From the NCBI RefSeq assembly GCF_002846395.1, contig NZ_PJMU01000001.1, positions 434,001 to 498,000 on the forward strand: a stretch of 64,000 nt of DNA, read 5' to 3'. Positions within the stretch are counted from its first letter, which is position 1. Every line of letters starts with the position of its first letter. This DNA comes from Pontibacter ramchanderi. Lineage in GTDB: Bacteria; Bacteroidota; Bacteroidia; Cytophagales; Hymenobacteraceae. Below the pieces are notes generated by a model. It saw nothing but the letters and a program-made list of their open reading frames with translations, ran no database searches and was not told the DNA's origin. Of the stretch, positions 50,935 through 59,312 are shown in pieces. A program made the translations under genes and the position numbers.

Positions 50935-51729
50935 ATGAAACAGTACCTAGACCTGATGCAGCATATCCTCGACAAAGGGGTGAAGAAAGAAGATAGAACC
51001 GGCACGGGCACACTGAGTGTATTTGGCTACCAGATGCGTTTCAACCTGGCAGATGGCTTTCCGTTGGTGACCACAAAAAAGGTGCACCTTAAGTCCATAA
51101 TACACGAGCTGCTCTGGTTCCTGAAAGGGGAAACGAACATTGCCTACCTGAAGGAGAACGGGGTTACGATTTGGGATGAGTGGGCAGATGCAAACGGCGA
51201 CCTGGGACCGGTGTACGGCTCGCAGTGGCGCAGCTGGCCAACGCCTGACGGCCGCCATATCGACCAGATCACGCAAGTATTGAACCAGCTGAAAAACAGC
51301 CCGGACTCGCGACGTATCATAGTAAGTGCCTGGAACGTAGCCGAGATCGAAAACATGAAACTACCGCCTTGCCATGCCTTCTACCAGTTTTATGTTGCTG
51401 AGGGCAAACTGAGTTGCCAACTATACCAGCGCTCCGCCGATGTATTTTTGGGCGTACCTTTCAATATTGCCTCATATGCGCTGCTGGTGCTGATGATGGC
51501 GCAAGTGACTGGGCTGGAGCCAGGGGAGTTCATCTGGACAGGAGGGGATACGCACTTGTATCTGAACCACCTGGAGCAGACGCAATTGCAGCTGACGCGT
51601 GAGCCGCACCAGCTGCCCACCATGCGCCTAAACCCGGACGTGCAGGATATCTTCGACTTCAAATTCGAGGACTTTCAACTGGAGAACTATGTATCGCACC
51701 CCAGCATAAAGGCACCTGTTGCGGTATAA
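50935..51729 (+). CDS. thyA: Thymidylate synthase
   Basis: A 264-residue protein, the same length as the E. coli enzyme. The nucleophile is Cys146 ([10 protein letters not shown]). Other conserved blocks are [32 protein letters not shown] and [20 protein letters not shown]. It makes dTMP from dUMP using methylene-tetrahydrofolate. The start MKQYLDLM is standard. No dihydrofolate reductase gene follows; instead a strong bidirectional terminator and a convergent SDR gene. Confidence 0.98.
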   Translation: MKQYLDLMQHILDKGVKKEDRTGTGTLSVFGYQMRFNLADGFPLVTTKKVHLKSIIHELLWFLKGETNIAYLKENGVTIWDEWADANGDLGPVYGSQWRSWPTPDGRHIDQITQVLNQLKNSPDSRRIIVSAWNVAEIENMKLPPCHAFYQFYVAEGKLSCQLYQRSADVFLGVPFNIASYALLVLMMAQVTGLEPGEFIWTGGDTHLYLNHLEQTQLQLTREPHQLPTMRLNPDVQDIFDFKFEDFQLENYVSHPSIKAPVAV

Positions 51730-51753
51730 CCAGCTAAGGTATAGCCAGATAAT

Positions 51754-51788
51754 ACAAAAGGCCCGAAGTTAAACTTCGGGCCTTTTGT
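51754..51788. terminator. Bidirectional terminator between thyA and the SDR gene
   Basis: A 17-bp perfect inverted repeat with arms ACAAAAGGCCCGAAGTT (51754-51770) and 51772-51788, and a minimal loop. It serves both convergent genes and is the strongest terminator in the window. Confidence 0.93.
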
Positions 51789-51791
51789 GTG

Positions 51792-52508
51792 TTACGGATT
51801 TGTAGACCAGATGCCGGCCTCTTTGATAAACACGCGGCGGTTGAGTTTCAGCTGCGCCACGATCAGTTCGGCAAAATCCTCTGGCTGCATAACGCGGTCC
51901 GGATTTCCGTCTGTTAGTTTCAGCTCGAGGGCCATGTCGGTAGCCACCGTGCTCGGTGTGAGAGTGGTCACGCGAATGTTGTGCTTGCGCACTTCTTGCA
52001 TCAGCGATTCTGACAAACCGATCAATCCAAATTTTGATGCGCTGTAGGCACTGGTTAGCGGTGCTCCACGCTGACCGGCAGTAGAAGAAATGTTGATGAT
52101 ATCACCGGTCTGACGCTCGATCATTTCTGGCAGCACGGCACGGGTTACATAGTACACACCCATCAGGTTAACGCGGATGATGTTTTCCCAGTCTGTAGGC
52201 TCCAATTCCAGGAACTTGCCAAACTTAGCTATACCTGCGTTATTGATCAGAATATCGATCGGGCCAAGCTCAGCACCAAGCTGCTTTACCGCCTTGTTCA
52301 CAGACTTCAAATCTGTTACATCAGCAGTAGCCACGGCCGCTTTAACACCCGCTTGACGAACTTCTGCTGCTACCTCTTCGAGTTGCGCCGTGGTGCGGGC
52401 CACCAGCCCTACGTTTACGCCTTCGTTGGCCAATGCTATGGCTATAGCACGACCTATACCTTTACCTGCGCCTGTGATCAGGGCAGTTTTTCCTTTTAGT
52501 GATTCCAT
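51792..52508 (-). CDS. SDR family 3-ketoacyl-(ACP) reductase-like oxidoreductase
   Basis: A 238-residue classical SDR: cofactor motif TGAGKGIG (12-19), NNAG (89-92) and catalytic Ser142, Tyr155 and Lys159 (YSASK). It resembles FabG-type reductases. Since the fatty-acid genes are not near, it may act on other ketones. The leftward start is at 52508. The gene is single. Confidence 0.9.
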   Translation of the reverse strand: MESLKGKTALITGAGKGIGRAIAIALANEGVNVGLVARTTAQLEEVAAEVRQAGVKAAVATADVTDLKSVNKAVKQLGAELGPIDILINNAGIAKFGKFLELEPTDWENIIRVNLMGVYYVTRAVLPEMIERQTGDIINISSTAGQRGAPLTSAYSASKFGLIGLSESLMQEVRKHNIRVTTLTPSTVATDMALELKLTDGNPDRVMQPEDFAELIVAQLKLNRRVFIKEAGIWSTNP

Positions 52509-52596
52509 AATGAAAGCTAATAATGTTTGTAGCTACAAATATACTACTGAAAGTGGTAAAGGTTGGTATACTATACCTGAAAGCACAATACGATTG

Positions 52597-53664
52597 TTAC
52601 AGGTTGAAGGGAAGAACACGCTTCTCTTGGCTGCTTTGCATGGCCAGTTCAATTACCCGGATGGTATTTCGGGCCTGCTCCGGTTTTACTTCCAGCTCAG
52701 CTATACCTTTTATGGCATCGCGCACACTCTCATAAAAACCACGGTAGTCGCCGACCTCACTTTGAATCTTGCCCACCAGTCGCTGCCCCTGCACCTCAGT
52801 GTCCAGCTTCCCCCAGATTTCTTCCGGTTCAGTACCCCAATCAGCGGAGGCGGCAGGCGAGAGCCCCTGTTTAAGCGCGGCTTCCTGTACATCCAGGCCG
52901 TACTTTACAAAAGAGCCTTTGTCGCCTGAGAGGATAAAACGTGGTCCCGGTTGCCTCACCAGCATGCCTGCCTTTAAAATTGCTTTCAAGCCACTCTTAT
53001 AATAGAGTGCCACATCGAAGCTGTCGATAATCTCACCGCCGCTACGCTGTGCGCGCAAATCTGCATAGATGGACTCCGGAGTTCCGAAAAGCACCAGAGC
53101 CTGATCGATCAGGTGAGAACCCAGGTCATACAGTATACCTGTGCCGGGCTGCGTTTCTTCTTTCCAGGTGCCAGTGGCAGGTATAGGACGGAACCGATCG
53201 AAATGGGCCTCATACTCGACCAGACGACCTAGTAGTTCGCTTTTGAGCAGTTTCTGAATGGTTCTAAAATCGCTGTCCCAGCGGCGGTTCTGGTAGGCAG
53301 TTAGCAGTTTTCCCTTCCCTTTGGCTAGATCTATCAGCTCGGTAGCCTGTCGGGAAGTGACGGTAAACGGCTTCTCCACCACCACATGCTTACCGGCCTG
53401 CAGAGCGGCTTTGGCTAGATCGTAATGTGTTTCGTTGGTGGTGGCTACGATAACCAGGTCGATGTCAGGGGCATGCAAGATGCTGGCAGTTTCTGAAACC
53501 ACCTCTGTAGCAGGGTATAGCTCCCTGGCCAGCGAAACGCTTTCCGGTCTATTGGCTTTAATTTTGCTGAGTTTGAGGCCTTCAACGGCCGATAGGATCG
53601 GGGCATGAAACACCCTGCCCGCCATACCAAAACCCAATACTCCAACTGATAATTGTCTTTTCAT
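52597..53664 (-). CDS. Gfo/Idh/MocA family oxidoreductase
   Basis: A 355-residue NAD(P)-dependent enzyme with the Rossmann start VGVLGFGMAGRVFHAPI, the EKPFTVT motif near residue 96 with the family Lys, and the C-terminal alpha/beta domain (FDRFRPIP, LYDLGSHLIDQAL). The family acts on sugars and sugar-like compounds; the substrate is not known. The gene ends 89 bp from the SDR start on the same strand, so co-transcription is possible. Confidence 0.92.
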   Translation of the reverse strand: MKRQLSVGVLGFGMAGRVFHAPILSAVEGLKLSKIKANRPESVSLARELYPATEVVSETASILHAPDIDLVIVATTNETHYDLAKAALQAGKHVVVEKPFTVTSRQATELIDLAKGKGKLLTAYQNRRWDSDFRTIQKLLKSELLGRLVEYEAHFDRFRPIPATGTWKEETQPGTGILYDLGSHLIDQALVLFGTPESIYADLRAQRSGGEIIDSFDVALYYKSGLKAILKAGMLVRQPGPRFILSGDKGSFVKYGLDVQEAALKQGLSPAASADWGTEPEEIWGKLDTEVQGQRLVGKIQSEVGDYRGFYESVRDAIKGIAELEVKPEQARNTIRVIELAMQSSQEKRVLPFNL

Positions 53665-53959
53665 GATGTTATGTTCAACTTAAACAACGCGACTATCTAG
53701 TAGAAGTTTGATGGACTGAACCTGAAAGATCCGTTAAACTTACTCCAGCTACAAAGTAGCCACTTGTACACTACCTCAAAGCCATACCTTTATCATAGAT
53801 ACTGCTCTCCGTCTATACCTTCTGAATGTTCAGGGGCATACCAGTCCTTCTAGAGCGTTATAGCTGATTCGGTTGTTAGATGCCTATTAATTTAAATAAT
53901 GTGATTGATATCTAGAAAAAGCTATTTTAGTAAAATATTCGATACTTAAATCTAAATTC

Positions 53960-56593
53960 TTGAAACAACCTTTACTATCCTTTACCAAATTAATAAAGGT
54001 CGGGGGAACTGCGATAGCTACCTTATGGGCCGTAAGCTCCCATAGCCAGTCCGCTTTGCCGGACTCTGCTAATACAAGCCAAGAGACCAGAAGCTCGGCA
54101 ATAGCACAACAGGTGCCGAAAGAACAGCTCAACAAGGGGTTGGTCTATAATACAGAGCAGTTGCTGATAGGGCAGTTTGCCGGGTTACGCCTTGTGCCTT
54201 CCGGAGGATCACCTGGTACGGGAGCGGAAATGGTAATGCGATCAGGCACTTCGCTGCTTGGCAACAATAGCCCTTTAGTTGTTATTGACGGTGTTTTACT
54301 GGATCCTTTTAGTCATTCGCTTCATGCAAGCAACCTGAGTTGGCTGAATGCCGAGGATATTGCTACTGTTTCGCTGTTGAAAGATGCCGCTGCGACAGCT
54401 CTTTACGGCGGAGCAGCCGCCAATGGTGTCCTGATAATCACGACAAAATCAGGGAGAACGAGTGATAAAATGCGGCTACTATACAACGCAACGGGTTCGG
54501 TGTCAAGCCTGCGTAAGAAAGCTGACATTTTTTCTGCGGCGGATTTCAGAGAACTGATTCGTGAGCGATACACGGACCAACAGCACCTGCTGGGCGATTA
54601 TGACACAGACTGGCAGGACGAGATTTACCGGACTGGCTTCAGCATGATGCACAACCTGAACCTGAGCGGTGCCTTAGGCACCGTTCCGTATCGCATAGCA
54701 GCCGGTCAGGTAAACCAAAATGGTATTTTAAAGGCCACTCGGTATAAGCGCAACTCACTGGCAATCAATCTGCAGCCTAGCCTGTTACAGAAGCACCTGA
54801 CCTTCAACCTTTCGTTGCACAGCTCCGGGCAGGCGTTACGTTTGGCAGATGAGCGGGCTATACCTGCAGCGATGGCTTTTGATCCCACTCAGCCCGTGTA
54901 TGCTGATAACAATTTTGGGGGCTATTTTACGCACACCCGTCCGGATGGCTCTGCCATTGGCAGCCAGATCAACCCGGTAAGTTTGCTGGAGCAGAAGGAG
55001 AACAGGGAAGAAATTCAAACGCTCTATGGTCAGGCACATATGCAGTACCGCCTTCACTTCCTACCTGTATTAACAACCAATTACAGGTATGCTCACGTCA
55101 AATCAGCAGGTGATTACCGTAGCGAGGTCTATCCTGAAATGGCCTACCGTCAGAATAGTCCTATTGATCTAATTACGCATCGCCTTAAATCAGATGTTAC
55201 TTATTATGAAACATTTGTCACCCTTGATCAGGCTATACCAGCTATAAGCAGCATGCTCGATTTGAAAGTTGGCCTATTAAAGACCAAGCGGGAGAATGAA
55301 TCGAAATCTACAGAAGAAAACAAGAATGAATTAATTTATTCTCGTGGAAAGCGTATCACTACAAAGCAGGAAAACCTAAGTTATTATGGCAGCCTAGGCT
55401 ATACCTTGCATAGCCGCTATACCTTAAAAGGTTCTTTCCGGAACCTGTCTGATGTAAATTATGACGAGGACATTCTTCGCCAACGGTCAATAGCGCTTGG
55501 TATTGACTGGGACATAAAGAAAGAGTCTTTTTTAGCGAGTACTGACGTCATTTCACTTCTCAAATTTAGATTGGACGTAGGTTGGTTCAGCAAAGTGGAT
55601 GAACCCAATAGATTTAGAACTGCCTTATGGACGCCGGTGCAGGGCAACCCGATTGACTACGGATTTGCTGGTCCGCAAAGTTTGGTGGACACAGAAAGAA
55701 CACGCCAAAAGAGCATAGGGCTTGACTTTGGTCTGATGGACAACAGGCTATCAGGTAACCTCGGTTATTTCCAAACTAAGTCGAGTGACCTTTTTATACC
55801 ATTTAGATATTCAGTAGGCAGTGGCTACGGCTCCAGTTACCTGGCAGTTGGAGGCCTCAGCGTAAGCGTTTTAGAAACAGCTCTCCATTATCATGTTGTT
55901 CAGAAAGGCAGTGCCAACTTGAAGCTGGGGTTGCATACTACAGTTGCCAGAAACGAAGTGACCAGCATCGGGGATTTCGTGCATAAGTATACTTTCTCTG
56001 ACAATGATTATGGCCTGGCACTTGTTAAGGGTGAGCCCGCCCAAGTGTTTGATTTGTATAGACACCTCTATGATAGCAATGGCAAACCCATACAGGGAGG
56101 CTATGACAGGAGCAAATATGGTTATGCTATAAAGTATCCAATGGGCTCGAGCCAACCTAAGCTATACTATGGCATTAGTTCCGAGGGCGCCTATGGAAGG
56201 TGGGATATGTCTTTGCTTTTGCGTGGTGCGGCTGGTAACCAGGTGCATAATCGCGCGAATGCCCAACGCAGTTGGCTATACGCCAACGATCAAATGGAGT
56301 ACCTGTCCAATGCTAACAGAAGTTATCTGGCGACAGGTTTGATCAGTGCACATACTGAATCAAGCCATTTTCTTGAGAAAGCCTCTTTCCTTCGCATGGA
56401 ATATTTGCAACTTGGATACAACGCTGGGAGAGTTCTAGGCAATAAAATGGAAATGCGGGTTAATGCCACGGCACAAAATGCCTTTGTACTGGCCAGGTAT
56501 AGCGGGCAGGATCCGGAAGTCGCCAATGGCATCGACAGAGGTCACTATCCACAGCCCCGCACCTTTTCACTTGGCTTAAACCTAACACTTTAA
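53960..56593 (+). CDS. SusC/RagA-like TonB-dependent outer-membrane receptor, orphan
   Basis: An 877-residue receptor. A signal peptide ending near SHS-Q is followed by a short linker and a SusC-type plug (MVMRSGTSLLGNNSPLVVIDGVLL, split here as MVMRSGTSLL then NSPLVVIDGVLL), then NAEDIATVSLLKDAAATALYGGAAANGVLII and a beta-barrel up to the terminal aromatic strand. No in-frame ATG gives a signal, so translation seems to start at TTG 53960. The N-terminal carboxypeptidase-D-like domain normal for SusC is missing, and no SusD gene follows, so the substrate and partner are unknown. The upstream 295-bp spacer is AT-rich. Confidence 0.88.
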   Translation: MKQPLLSFTKLIKVGGTAIATLWAVSSHSQSALPDSANTSQETRSSAIAQQVPKEQLNKGLVYNTEQLLIGQFAGLRLVPSGGSPGTGAEMVMRSGTSLLGNNSPLVVIDGVLLDPFSHSLHASNLSWLNAEDIATVSLLKDAAATALYGGAAANGVLIITTKSGRTSDKMRLLYNATGSVSSLRKKADIFSAADFRELIRERYTDQQHLLGDYDTDWQDEIYRTGFSMMHNLNLSGALGTVPYRIAAGQVNQNGILKATRYKRNSLAINLQPSLLQKHLTFNLSLHSSGQALRLADERAIPAAMAFDPTQPVYADNNFGGYFTHTRPDGSAIGSQINPVSLLEQKENREEIQTLYGQAHMQYRLHFLPVLTTNYRYAHVKSAGDYRSEVYPEMAYRQNSPIDLITHRLKSDVTYYETFVTLDQAIPAISSMLDLKVGLLKTKRENESKSTEENKNELIYSRGKRITTKQENLSYYGSLGYTLHSRYTLKGSFRNLSDVNYDEDILRQRSIALGIDWDIKKESFLASTDVISLLKFRLDVGWFSKVDEPNRFRTALWTPVQGNPIDYGFAGPQSLVDTERTRQKSIGLDFGLMDNRLSGNLGYFQTKSSDLFIPFRYSVGSGYGSSYLAVGGLSVSVLETALHYHVVQKGSANLKLGLHTTVARNEVTSIGDFVHKYTFSDNDYGLALVKGEPAQVFDLYRHLYDSNGKPIQGGYDRSKYGYAIKYPMGSSQPKLYYGISSEGAYGRWDMSLLLRGAAGNQVHNRANAQRSWLYANDQMEYLSNANRSYLATGLISAHTESSHFLEKASFLRMEYLQLGYNAGRVLGNKMEMRVNATAQNAFVLARYSGQDPEVANGIDRGHYPQPRTFSLGLNLTL

Positions 56594-56605
56594 GAGGTAT
56601 AGATT

Positions 56606-56635
56606 AGTCTGCCGCTGTTCAGGGGCGGACTTTTT
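56606..56635 (+). terminator. Terminator after the TonB receptor gene
   Basis: Stem AGTC-GCC (56606-56613) with GGC-GACT (56624-56631) and one mismatch, followed by T5. It is also close to the convergent aminotransferase gene. Confidence 0.75.
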
Positions 56636-56652
56636 CTGATTTTATAAGTTGG

Positions 56653-57468
56653 CTATACCTGAAGTTCTGCTCTCATATTTTGCAGCCAGTCGTTGCAGCT
56701 TGGCAGTGTGTGTGTATCTATTTCCTTCATACTTCTTATACCTGTCACATTCGTACTAAATACCATATCGGCTTGCAATAACTCGTCAGGTGCTGCCAAT
56801 ACTTCTTGTACGGCTATACCTTTATTTTGGCACCAGCGCAAAATATTTCTCCTCAATATTCCATTCACGCAGCCAGTGTCTACTGTAGGTGTATAAAGTA
56901 CACCATCCTTTAGCCAGAAAATATTAGAGGAGATTAACTCCGCTACATGGCCTTGTGCATTAAGTAAGAGTATGTCGTCTAAGTTCCTATTCTGCTTCTC
57001 TATTCCTGCCAGTACATAAAGTGGTGCATGAGGGCCTTTAAAATGGGAGAGGGGCGATAAACAGGTTCTTGCCATCTGGCTGATGCCTACTTTTATACTT
57101 GTGTAAGGTATAGGCTGGGTAGGCGCTGCAGTTGCCAGCCATTCGATATCATTTGTATGAGGGGTATACAAACCCTCACCCGCCCGCCATACCTTCAATT
57201 TCAGGCGACCAAAATTGGCTGCATTTCGCTGCCTGGCCAATTGCAACAAATTCTCTTCAAGCTCCTCGCCCCAAAAATAATCAGGTATAGCCAAGTAAAG
57301 AGCCGCCGCCGCTTCTCGTATGCGTGCTTTGTGGTCGTTCCAAAAACGCAGTTTGCCATCCACGACCATGATTGTTTCAAAAAAGCCATCATTGTACTGA
57401 AATGCCCGATTCGAGATAGGCAGCTGCAGATCTTGACGCGGCAGAAAATCATTGTTGAAGAGAAGCAA
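56653..57468 (-). CDS. Class IV aminotransferase (PabC / branched-chain aminotransferase fold)
   Basis: A 271-residue PLP enzyme with the fold-type IV pattern: NRAFQYNDGFFETI (20-33), Lys144 in SHFKGP as the probable Schiff-base lysine, Glu177 in HVAELISSNIFW and GCVNGILRRNIL. The family includes aminodeoxychorismate lyase (folate), BCAT and D-amino-acid transaminase. The short length and lone context favour a PabC-type enzyme but do not prove it. It is followed leftward by the terminator of the TonB gene. Confidence 0.85.
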   Translation of the reverse strand: MLLFNNDFLPRQDLQLPISNRAFQYNDGFFETIMVVDGKLRFWNDHKARIREAAAALYLAIPDYFWGEELEENLLQLARQRNAANFGRLKLKVWRAGEGLYTPHTNDIEWLATAAPTQPIPYTSIKVGISQMARTCLSPLSHFKGPHAPLYVLAGIEKQNRNLDDILLLNAQGHVAELISSNIFWLKDGVLYTPTVDTGCVNGILRRNILRWCQNKGIAVQEVLAAPDELLQADMVFSTNVTGIRSMKEIDTHTLPSCNDWLQNMRAELQV

Positions 57469-57470
57469 GG

Positions 57471-57516
57471 GAGTTTGGAAGTTTAGGAGTTAGAGAGTTT
57501 AAGAATTTGAGAGTTG
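57471..57516. repeat. Walking repeat (GAGTTTGG/GAGTTAG type)
   Basis: Runs of GAGTTT, GAAGTTT, GGAGTT, GAGAGTTT and GAGAGTT with 7-9-nt step, related to 9261-9297. It lies just upstream of the aminotransferase start in the leftward transcript region. Non-coding. The following 57517-57621 shows nothing else. Confidence 0.6.
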
Positions 57517-57621
57517 TTAATCCATACTGTCATCTTGTAAAAAGCTTGGTGGCAAGTTGCAGTGGCTTTTGAAGCTGGCGACCAAGATTCCTACTGAATA
57601 ACATAAGGTTAGAGCTTATTT

Positions 57622-58743
57622 CTATCGTATCAGGGCAAACCGTTTACCTGGCATGGCTTTTACCATCCCTTTAAATTCAAGTGACAGCAGCACGGAGGCC
57701 AGTTGACTTATAGGTACTTGTGATTTCCAGCCCAGGTTATCCATTTGCTCTTCACCGGACTGGATCAGCACTTGCAGCACCTGCATTTCCTCCGCTGTGA
57801 AGTCAGCCGGGTCGAGGGCAGGTATAGCAGCGGCTCGTTTAGAGGCCAGTTTATCTTCCACATCCCAGTTGAGCAACTCAATCAGGTCTTGTGTGGAGGT
57901 CAGCACAGCAGCTTTGTGGGACTTGATCAGCCAGTTGGTCCCCTCCGACATAGGGGAGTTGATGTTGCCGGGTACGGCCATTACTTCCTTGTCGTAGCTA
58001 TGTGCGATGTCGGCGGTAATCAGGGTGCCACTTTTGAAAGCTGCCTCGATCACGATGGTGCAGTCCGACATGCCGGCGATAATGCGGTTGCGGGCCGGAA
58101 AGCGGGGTGCGTCGGGTTTAGTACCAAAGGTGTTTTCGGTGATCACACCGCCCTGCTCCAGCATCTTCTCTGCGTATTTCTTATGTACCCCAGGATAGAT
58201 CGTGTCGGGCCCGGAGGCCATTACGCCAATGGTGGGTAATCCTGCCTGCAGTGCAGCCCGGTGAGCGGCAATGTCAATGCCGTAGGCCAGACCGCTTACG
58301 ATCATGACATTGTAGGGCTTCAGGTCTTCGACAATTCGTTCGGTTATACCTTGCCCATAACTCGTTGGTTTACGGGTTCCTACAATGCTAATAATGCGGC
58401 GATGGTTTAAGTCGGAATTGCCCCGAAAGTAGAGGAGGGGCGGCGCGTCTGGTAATTGCTTTAGTCGATTTGGGTAATGCGGCGAGGTATAGAACAGTAA
58501 TTTTACCTGCTTGTCTGAAGCTTTCTTCAGCACTTCATCCGCTTCCAGCAATGCCTGACGACCGTTATCCCGTATGCTCTTGGCCACTCGTTCACCCACA
58601 CCCGGCACTTTCATCAGCTTCGGCACAGGCGTATCAAACACGGCCTTGGCCGAGCCGCAATAGCTCACCAGCACCTTCGTCAGCTGGTCACCGACGTAAG
58701 GCAAAAACGAAAGGGCAACTTCAAACTGGGCTTCGTGAGACAT
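57622..58743 (-). CDS. dprA: DNA-processing protein DprA
   Basis: A 373-residue protein. A helical SAM-like N-terminal part with GVGERVAKSIR (DNA-binding HhH) is followed by the DprA Rossmann-like domain from about 105: ISIVGTRKPTSYGQ, VSGLAYGIDIAAHRAAL, GVMASGPDTIYP and FPARNRIIAGMSD. The C-terminal winged helix is near 310-373. DprA loads RecA on incoming single-stranded DNA during natural transformation, and many non-competent bacteria also keep it. The gene is 18 bp after the merR gene in the leftward direction. Confidence 0.96.
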   Translation of the reverse strand: MSHEAQFEVALSFLPYVGDQLTKVLVSYCGSAKAVFDTPVPKLMKVPGVGERVAKSIRDNGRQALLEADEVLKKASDKQVKLLFYTSPHYPNRLKQLPDAPPLLYFRGNSDLNHRRIISIVGTRKPTSYGQGITERIVEDLKPYNVMIVSGLAYGIDIAAHRAALQAGLPTIGVMASGPDTIYPGVHKKYAEKMLEQGGVITENTFGTKPDAPRFPARNRIIAGMSDCTIVIEAAFKSGTLITADIAHSYDKEVMAVPGNINSPMSEGTNWLIKSHKAAVLTSTQDLIELLNWDVEDKLASKRAAAIPALDPADFTAEEMQVLQVLIQSGEEQMDNLGWKSQVPISQLASVLLSLEFKGMVKAMPGKRFALIR

Positions 58744-58761
58744 GCACCAAGGTACGCAGGC

Positions 58762-59109
58762 TTAGCTTTTGGTGTTCAGCTGTTCTTTTATACCTACCAG
58801 GAAAGAACGCACTTTTTCGAGCGAATTGATTATCTCGATCTTGTCCTTGGTCTGCACTGATTTGTTCTTCAGAACCTCCTTAGCGCCCTGTATTGTAAAA
58901 CCACGCTCTTTTACCAGATGATAAACCGAACGCAGTTCTTCAATGTCCTTGGCCGTGTACTGGCGGTTGCCTTTTTTATTTTTCTTGGGCTTAAGTTGCT
59001 CAAACTCGGTTTCCCAGAAGCGGATCAGCGAGGGAGCAACGTCAAAGATGGCAGCTACTTCACCGATGGTGTAGTACTGTTTTTCGATTTCTTTCTCTTT
59101 ATAAGGCAT
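58762..59109 (-). CDS. MerR family transcriptional regulator
   Basis: A 115-residue protein from ATG 59109; the longer frame adds 19 unlikely residues. The MerR helix-turn-helix is YYTIGEVAAIFDVAPSLIRFWE followed by the wing KGNRQYTAKDIEEL. The C-terminal helix would dimerise, but there is no metal or drug-binding cysteine pattern. This is the short Bacteroidota MerR type with unknown effector. It probably shares a transcript with dprA. Confidence 0.9.
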   Translation of the reverse strand: MPYKEKEIEKQYYTIGEVAAIFDVAPSLIRFWETEFEQLKPKKNKKGNRQYTAKDIEELRSVYHLVKERGFTIQGAKEVLKNKSVQTKDKIEIINSLEKVRSFLVGIKEQLNTKS

Positions 59110-59312
59110 GGCGTCGGTTTCAAGGTATAGGGGCACAGCACTAATTTTCGGGTATAGCACGCACAATTACGGCTAAAATTGCTACTTTTGCCCTAATGCA
59201 GGCCCGCGTAAGCAATGCCCGAAGGGGCTGTTTCTGTAAGGCAAAAATTCTATATTTTTTGTTATTAAACAACAAGTATAGCAGATTGTATCTAAAGGCT
59301 TAATAATCATAG

